Notes under the pieces: model-generated
Seen by the model: only the letters and a program-made list of their open reading frames with translations
Database searches by the model: none
What the model was told of the DNA's origin: nothing
Program-made: the position numbers and the translations under genes
Part shown: positions 5,196 to 8,267 of the stretch, piece after piece
Layout: each line of letters begins with the position of its first letter
How positions within the stretch are numbered: position 1 is the first letter of the stretch
NCBI GenBank assembly: GCA_002455655.1
Contig: DKLF01000001.1
Location: 1-8,267, forward strand
Source: Oscillibacter sp. UBA6647
GTDB lineage: Bacteria > Bacillota > Clostridia > Oscillospirales > Oscillospiraceae
Length of the DNA: 8,267 bases
Reading direction: 5' to 3'

Positions 5196-6077
5196 ATGGA
5201 GCAAAGCATAAAAGAAATCCCGTTTGGAGTGACAGCCGATGGGCAGGCGGTGCAACTTTTCCGCATCCCCAACAGCACCAACGATTACGTTGAGGTATCC
5301 ACATACGGGTGTAGCATCAAGAGTGTTTTCATTCATAATCGTCGGGGCGCGCTTCAAAACATGCTGGCTGGCTTTGAGACGCTGGCGGAGTACGAGCAGG
5401 CCTCCACGCCCATATGCGGTATCGCTGCCGGCGCTGCTGCCGGAGACTACGCGCGGCTGCTGGGCCACAAGGTCTGGAAGGTGGAGGAGACCGGCGACAA
5501 TTACGTGCTGATGTCCTGCGCCACCTCCGCGAAAGAGGGCGGCTGCGCCATGACCGTGGGGGTTCGCATCATGTGGGTTAATTTAAATCGTCTGGTGGTG
5601 GATTTATATGTGACGCCGGAGCAGCAGGCGGCAGTCAATTTTGCCTGTCAGCTTCCGTTCCGGATGCTGGAGAGCGGCGGGCTGGACGGCTATGTCACGC
5701 GCACCTTCTGAGCTACAACACTGGTGGAAGGAGAGGTGTGCCCCATCAGCGACACGCCTTACGCCGACATGGCGTTTCAGCCTGTGGAGGGGTCTTCCGT
5801 CACCTTTATTTCAGGGGACGACGAGGTGAAGCCCATGGCCGAGCTGGCCAACGTTCAGGCAGGGCTTGCGGTTTCTGCTTACGGGAATCTGTCCTCTCTT
5901 CGCGTGGAGCCGCAGCCGCAGCTTGGGTCCGTCCTTGTAAGTCAATCCATGATGCGGGAAGTCACGCTGGGCGGGGGCGAAACCCTGTCAGGCATAGTCA
6001 TTTATGGATTCGATAAGCTGCTTACGAAAGAAGAACTGGAAAACCCGGAGCCCTCCTGTTTTGGAGGGTTTTGCTGA
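5196..6077 (+). pseudogene. Aldose 1-epimerase-like gene interrupted by in-frame TGA
   Basis: Two consecutive frames (5196-5711 and 5724-6077) are in the same phase and together give one aldose 1-epimerase (galactose mutarotase)-like protein of about 293 residues, against roughly 340 for the family. N-terminal similarity: the YGCSIKSVFIHNRRG strand pair and AGFETLAEYE (family: YGA.I.S..VPDR.G, GFD.L..Y). C-terminal similarity: LVEGEVCPISDTPYADMAF, then LRVEPQ with Glu238 at the catalytic glutamate position, then LGGGETLSGIVIYGF (family PGE..). Codon 172 (5709-5711) is TGA. The conserved family histidines (LHGG and NHxYFN regions) are not seen, so even the read-through product may not be a classic mutarotase. 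The GTG at 5724 lacks a ribosome binding site, so it is unlikely to be a separate gene. The start ATG has AAAGGA 9 nt upstream. A nonsense mutation is the simplest reading; recoding is discussed in the findings. Confidence 0.7.
6051..6072 (+). terminator. Rho-independent terminator overlapping the end of the epimerase-like gene
   Basis: CCCTCC (6051-6056), loop TGTTTT, GGAGGG (6063-6068), then TTTT. It lies inside the last codons of the reading frame, just before the TGA at 6075-6077. It should separate this gene from the T-box operon. Confidence 0.75.
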
Positions 6078-6461
6078 CTGGTTTTATGTAGAAGGAGTGT
6101 GCGGGAAAGTACATTTATAGCTTATGAAAGCGTCCGCGACCTCCGCTGACAAGCCGTTGGGCAGACCTTTGCATGCAAAGGCGCTTAAAATAAATTGAAT
6201 CCGGTTTGTTTTTTGTGATGAATTTCAAACATGAATTAAATGTGGATGTGCGACCCGAGGCAGGCAGCCGTATGCAGATTCTTCCTGTCTGCGGAAAATT
6301 GTCAGGTCTTGTTTGCGGGCTGGATGGGGCATCATTCGGCGTGTGAATGGCAGTCATCACAAATTGTTGTTCGGGATTGTGCAATTCGCCCATAAAAAAT
6401 TGCCGATGGCAAAGTGCTTTTGTGACGAAACGATATTCGGCGATAAACGCAAAGTTTTTTA
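6078..6461. other. Gene-free intergenic region
   Basis: I see no gene in these 384 nt. It contains a 16 bp perfect palindrome at 6166-6181, a weaker sigma-54-like motif overlapping it (GG at 6159-6160, GC at 6171-6172), and a short inverted repeat TTGCC-GAT-GGCAA at 6400-6412. A 92-codon minus-strand frame (6115-6393) lacks a ribosome binding site and any recognisable motif. Confidence 0.6.
6166..6181. repeat. 16 bp perfect palindrome, possible operator
   Basis: CCTTTGCATGCAAAGG is a perfect 16 bp palindrome. It lies in the non-coding gap about 300 bp upstream of the T-box promoter, in the style of a dimeric regulator site. No regulator gene is in the window. Confidence 0.5.
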
Positions 6462-6490
6462 TTGACTTCTCCCCGGGCCTTTGCTAAGAT
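6462..6490 (+). promoter_or_regulatory. Sigma-A promoter of the T-box operon
   Basis: TTGACT (6462-6467), a 17 nt spacer, then TAAGAT (6485-6490). The predicted transcription start is near 6497, ten bases before the first T-box helix, which is the expected arrangement. Confidence 0.8.
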
Positions 6491-6693
6491 ACGTTCAAAC
6501 ATAAAGATGTGAAGTAGTAAGCAGCATTGCCCTTTCAGAGAGTTGCCGGCTGGTGCGAGGCAACAGGGCGCAACCTGCCGAACTGGTCACGGAATGGCTG
6601 CGCCGAACATATAAGTAGGCGCGGACGGAAGCCCCCGTTACAGAAGGCAGAGGTATGTCAGTACCTCGTAAAGTGCATTCGCAAGAATGAAGA

Positions 6694-6731
6694 AGAGTGG
6701 TACCGCGTGAGGATTTTATCCTTTCGTCTCT
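6694..6731 (+). promoter_or_regulatory. T-box antiterminator
   Basis: AGAG (6694-6697) pairs with CTCT (6728-6731) and GCG (6705-6707) with CGT (6725-6727), leaving the classic 7-nt bulge TGGTACC (6698-6704) that captures the tRNA acceptor end. The 3' arm CGTCTCT is shared with the terminator, so the two structures exclude each other. Confidence 0.85.
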
Positions 6732-6764
6732 TTGCTAAACCGCAAGGAGACGGAAGGATTTTTT
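6718..6764 (+). terminator. T-box intrinsic terminator
   Basis: Bases 6718-6735 pair with 6742-6759 over about 18 bp (two G-U wobbles) around a TAAACC loop. Six T's follow (6759-6764). It competes with the antiterminator for CGTCTCT. Confidence 0.9.
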
Positions 6765-6796
6765 GCGTCTTCTTGGACAGTATTTGGGAGGTCAAC

Positions 6797-7987
6797 ATGA
6801 AAACAGCAGCGACGACACCGGCAGCAATTCCAAATCCCGACATGAAATCCAGAAGGAGCGCATTTTTCCTCGCCTTTTCCGTGGGCTCGGTCCTGTTCTC
6901 GGCCCACGCCGGGGGCGGCTTTGCCACCGGCAATCAGGCCAACACCTATTATGTGGGCCTTGGCTGGCTTGGCCCGGTGGCGGCCATTCTGGCGGTGCTC
7001 CTCATGTCGCTGACCATGAGGGAAGCCATGTTCTTCTACAATTCTCGAAACCTCAAATCCTACAAAGAGCTGTTTGAAGCCATTTTCAGCCCCTTTAAGA
7101 AGATTGAATGGCTTTTCGAGGTGTTTTTCTACATCATGGTGGTTATGGCCATTGCCGCCGCCATCTCGGGAGCGGCCTCGGCGCTCAACGCTTACTTTGG
7201 GATTCCCTATGCCCTCAGCGTTCTGGCGGTTGGCGCGCTGGTGCTGACACTTACCATCTTTGGGGCGAATCTGGTTCGTCTGGCCTCCACCTATATGGGC
7301 ATGGCCATTCTGGTCATCGCCATCAGCATTTACGCCATCGGCATTACCAAGGGGGAGAACATTGCCACTGTTCTGTCCGCCAGCTTTCAAAACACCGGCT
7401 TTTCCATGTTTCCCAAGGCAATTTTAAATGCTTTTGTCTACGCGGGCTTCCAGTGCGTCACGCTGCCCACCATGCTGGCCTGCGGCAAGCCGCTTTCCGA
7501 TAAGCGGCGCTGCAACAAATCCATGAACATTGCCTTTGTTATGAACGCCGCCGCGTTGACCCTGTCGGTTTTCATGCTGCTGTCCTGGCAGGGATTTTAT
7601 ACCGCTGCGGAGGGCGGAACCGTGATCCCAACGCTCACGGTCTGCCGCGAGATCGGCATTCCGTGGCTTACGGTGGCCTATGGGGCCTGCCTGCTGCTGT
7701 GCCTGATTTCAACCGGCGTCACCACCACCTTCGGATTTGTGGCCAAGTTTGAAAATGTCTCTGTTTTCAAAGGGATTGAGAATCCCGCCGTGAAAAACGG
7801 AATCATCGCCGCATCCATCATCGCAATCTCCATGGGCATCTCCTTCGCGGGGCTGACCAACATCATCAAATACGGCTATGGCTACTGTGGGTATCTTGGC
7901 ATCGCGGTGGTGATCGTTCCCATGCTGACCGTGGGCGTTTATAAAAACCGTAAGTTCCTTGCGGAAAATCCGGGCTATAAGGGTTAA
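6797..7987 (+). CDS. YkvI-family membrane transporter (APC-superfamily fold)
   Basis: This 396-residue inner-membrane protein has about ten hydrophobic helices, at roughly residues 22-44, 53-80, 105-131, 136-156, 160-184, 207-232, 242-265, 278-307, 324-347 and 353-376. Helix 1 contains the broken GGGFATG stretch typical of APC-superfamily transporters. Overall it resembles the uncharacterised YkvI family. The ATG at 6797-6799 was chosen because GGGAGG lies 5-6 nt upstream and all upstream frame is T-box leader and terminator. Substrate is unproven. T-box control points to an amino acid or a close derivative, with alanine the best guess from the specifier. The dehydrogenase gene starts 11 nt after its stop, so the two are co-transcribed. 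Na+ or H+ symport is the family expectation. Confidence 0.85.
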   Translation: MKTAATTPAAIPNPDMKSRRSAFFLAFSVGSVLFSAHAGGGFATGNQANTYYVGLGWLGPVAAILAVLLMSLTMREAMFFYNSRNLKSYKELFEAIFSPFKKIEWLFEVFFYIMVVMAIAAAISGAASALNAYFGIPYALSVLAVGALVLTLTIFGANLVRLASTYMGMAILVIAISIYAIGITKGENIATVLSASFQNTGFSMFPKAILNAFVYAGFQCVTLPTMLACGKPLSDKRRCNKSMNIAFVMNAAALTLSVFMLLSWQGFYTAAEGGTVIPTLTVCREIGIPWLTVAYGACLLLCLISTGVTTTFGFVAKFENVSVFKGIENPAVKNGIIAASIIAISMGISFAGLTNIIKYGYGYCGYLGIAVVIVPMLTVGVYKNRKFLAENPGYKG

Positions 7988-7998
7988 GGAGAGATAAA

Positions 7999-8267
7999 AT
8001 GGAAAGAACACTGATTCCAAGCTATACCATCGGCGTGGATGCGTATGACGGCATTTCCTCCGTCTGCGCCGCCTACGGAACAAAGGCGGTGATGATCGGG
8101 GGCAAAAAGGCCATGGCCGCGGCGCAGGAGAAAATTATTTCCGCGCTGAAGGGCTCTTCCGTGGAGGTGGTCCGCTGCCTGTGGAACGGGGGAGAGGCCT
8201 CTGTTGAAAATATCGAGAGGCTTACCCCCGACACGGAAGACGCAGACATGATTTTCGCCGTGGGCGG
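7999..8267 (+). CDS. Iron-containing alcohol dehydrogenase / glycerol dehydrogenase-like, 3' truncated by the window
   Basis: Eighty-nine complete codons are present before the edge. Features of the iron-containing (group III) alcohol dehydrogenase family, GldA-like branch, are visible: SYTIGVDAYDGI near the N-terminus, AVMIGGKKAMAAAQEKI (31-47), and the window ends within AVGG, the start of the GGGK dinucleotide-binding loop. The metal-binding histidines lie beyond the edge. The ATG at 7999-8001 follows AAGGAGAG at ideal spacing, 11 nt after the transporter stop, so the T-box controls it too. It would oxidise or reduce an alcohol/aldehyde with NAD(H). A link to the aldehyde released by the HpaI-type aldolase is attractive but only inferred. 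It could equally be a 3-hydroxy- or 4-hydroxy-acid dehydrogenase of the same family. Confidence 0.82.
   Translation, partial: MERTLIPSYTIGVDAYDGISSVCAAYGTKAVMIGGKKAMAAAQEKIISALKGSSVEVVRCLWNGGEASVENIERLTPDTEDADMIFAVG

Larger units (their letters stand above)
6497..6764 (+). ncRNA. T-box riboswitch leader (probably alanine-responsive)
   Basis: A T-box leader reads the aminoacylation state of a specific tRNA and lets transcription continue when that tRNA is uncharged. Stem I is visible: ATGTG (6507-6511) with CATAT (6608-6612), the AGTA (6513-6516)/GAA (6605-6607) loop-E pair, GCAGC (6521-6525) with GCTGC (6597-6601), GCCCT with AGGGC, and the distal hairpin GTTGCC/GGCAAC around a GGTGCGA loop. 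The specifier just before GAA reads GCC (6602-6604, Ala). Later come an ACGG/CCGT hairpin, GAGGTA/TACCTC, and a GCAA tetraloop stem. The T-box itself, AGAGTGGTACCGCG, is at 6694-6707. Its UGGU bulge demands an A discriminator base, which fits tRNA-Ala and excludes tRNA-Cys (U73). T-box identity is near certain; the amino acid is tentative, with CGC (Arg) the main alternative. Confidence 0.93.

Noticed and set aside
5709..5711. TGA read as a sense codon through a variant genetic code
   Set aside because: CoA-transferase A and DUF169 both end in TGA, and tryptophan is encoded by TGG throughout.
5724..6077. Independent gene starting at the GTG after the in-frame TGA
   Set aside because: No ribosome binding site before the GTG, and its product is only the C-terminal half of the epimerase fold in the same phase as the upstream part.
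6115..6393. 92-codon minus-strand frame
   Set aside because: No ribosome binding site, no recognisable motif, and it would run against the transcription of the adjacent genes through the palindrome.
6527..6796. N-terminal extension of the transporter frame
   Set aside because: This is T-box leader and terminator RNA. The true start is the ATG at 6797 with GGGAGG upstream.
7586..7598. A CAGGGATTTTA match to part of the cupin-flanking repeat
   Set aside because: Only about ten bases match, inside a coding region of the transporter; this is expected by chance.

Overview
This window looks like chromosomal DNA of an anaerobic member of the Bacillota, probably class Clostridia. The reasons are a T-box riboswitch, strong GGAGG/AAGGA ribosome binding sites, mid-to-high GC coding DNA with AT-rich intergenic gaps, and fermentation-type enzymes. 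TGA is used as a normal stop by at least two genes, so the standard bacterial code applies. No tRNA, rRNA, CRISPR array or transposase gene is visible.

Left block (about 381-4967, all minus strand). In transcription order: a DUF169 protein, a single-domain cupin, an HpcH/HpaI-type aldolase, a beta-keto acid cleavage enzyme (BKACE, formerly DUF849), and the A and B subunits of a 3-oxoacid CoA-transferase. The last four are tightly packed (17 nt gap, 28 nt gap, 4 nt overlap). BKACE enzymes convert a beta-keto acid plus acetyl-CoA into acetoacetate plus a new acyl-CoA. The adjacent CoA-transferase could then turn acetoacetate into acetoacetyl-CoA. The aldolase would supply or remove pyruvate or an aldehyde. 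The block therefore reads as a catabolic route for an unidentified oxo-acid. The cupin gene is flanked by a 24 bp inverted repeat (22/24 identical). A strong hairpin separates it from the aldolase.

Middle (4968-6077). A divergent intergenic region holds a nested inverted repeat and an excellent match to a sigma-54 promoter (-24 GG, -12 GC) facing right. It precedes an aldose 1-epimerase-like gene that an in-frame TGA interrupts at codon 172. A rho-independent terminator overlaps its 3' end.

Right block (6078-8267, plus strand). About 380 nt of apparently non-coding DNA carries a 16 bp perfect palindrome. A good sigma-A promoter then drives a complete T-box leader with antiterminator and terminator; the best specifier reading is GCC, alanine. 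The leader controls a ten-helix YkvI-type transporter and, 11 nt later, an iron-containing alcohol dehydrogenase/glycerol dehydrogenase-like gene cut by the window edge. Uptake and an NAD-linked oxidoreductase thus appear to respond to the charging of one tRNA, next to a cluster that can make acyl-CoA and acetoacetate.
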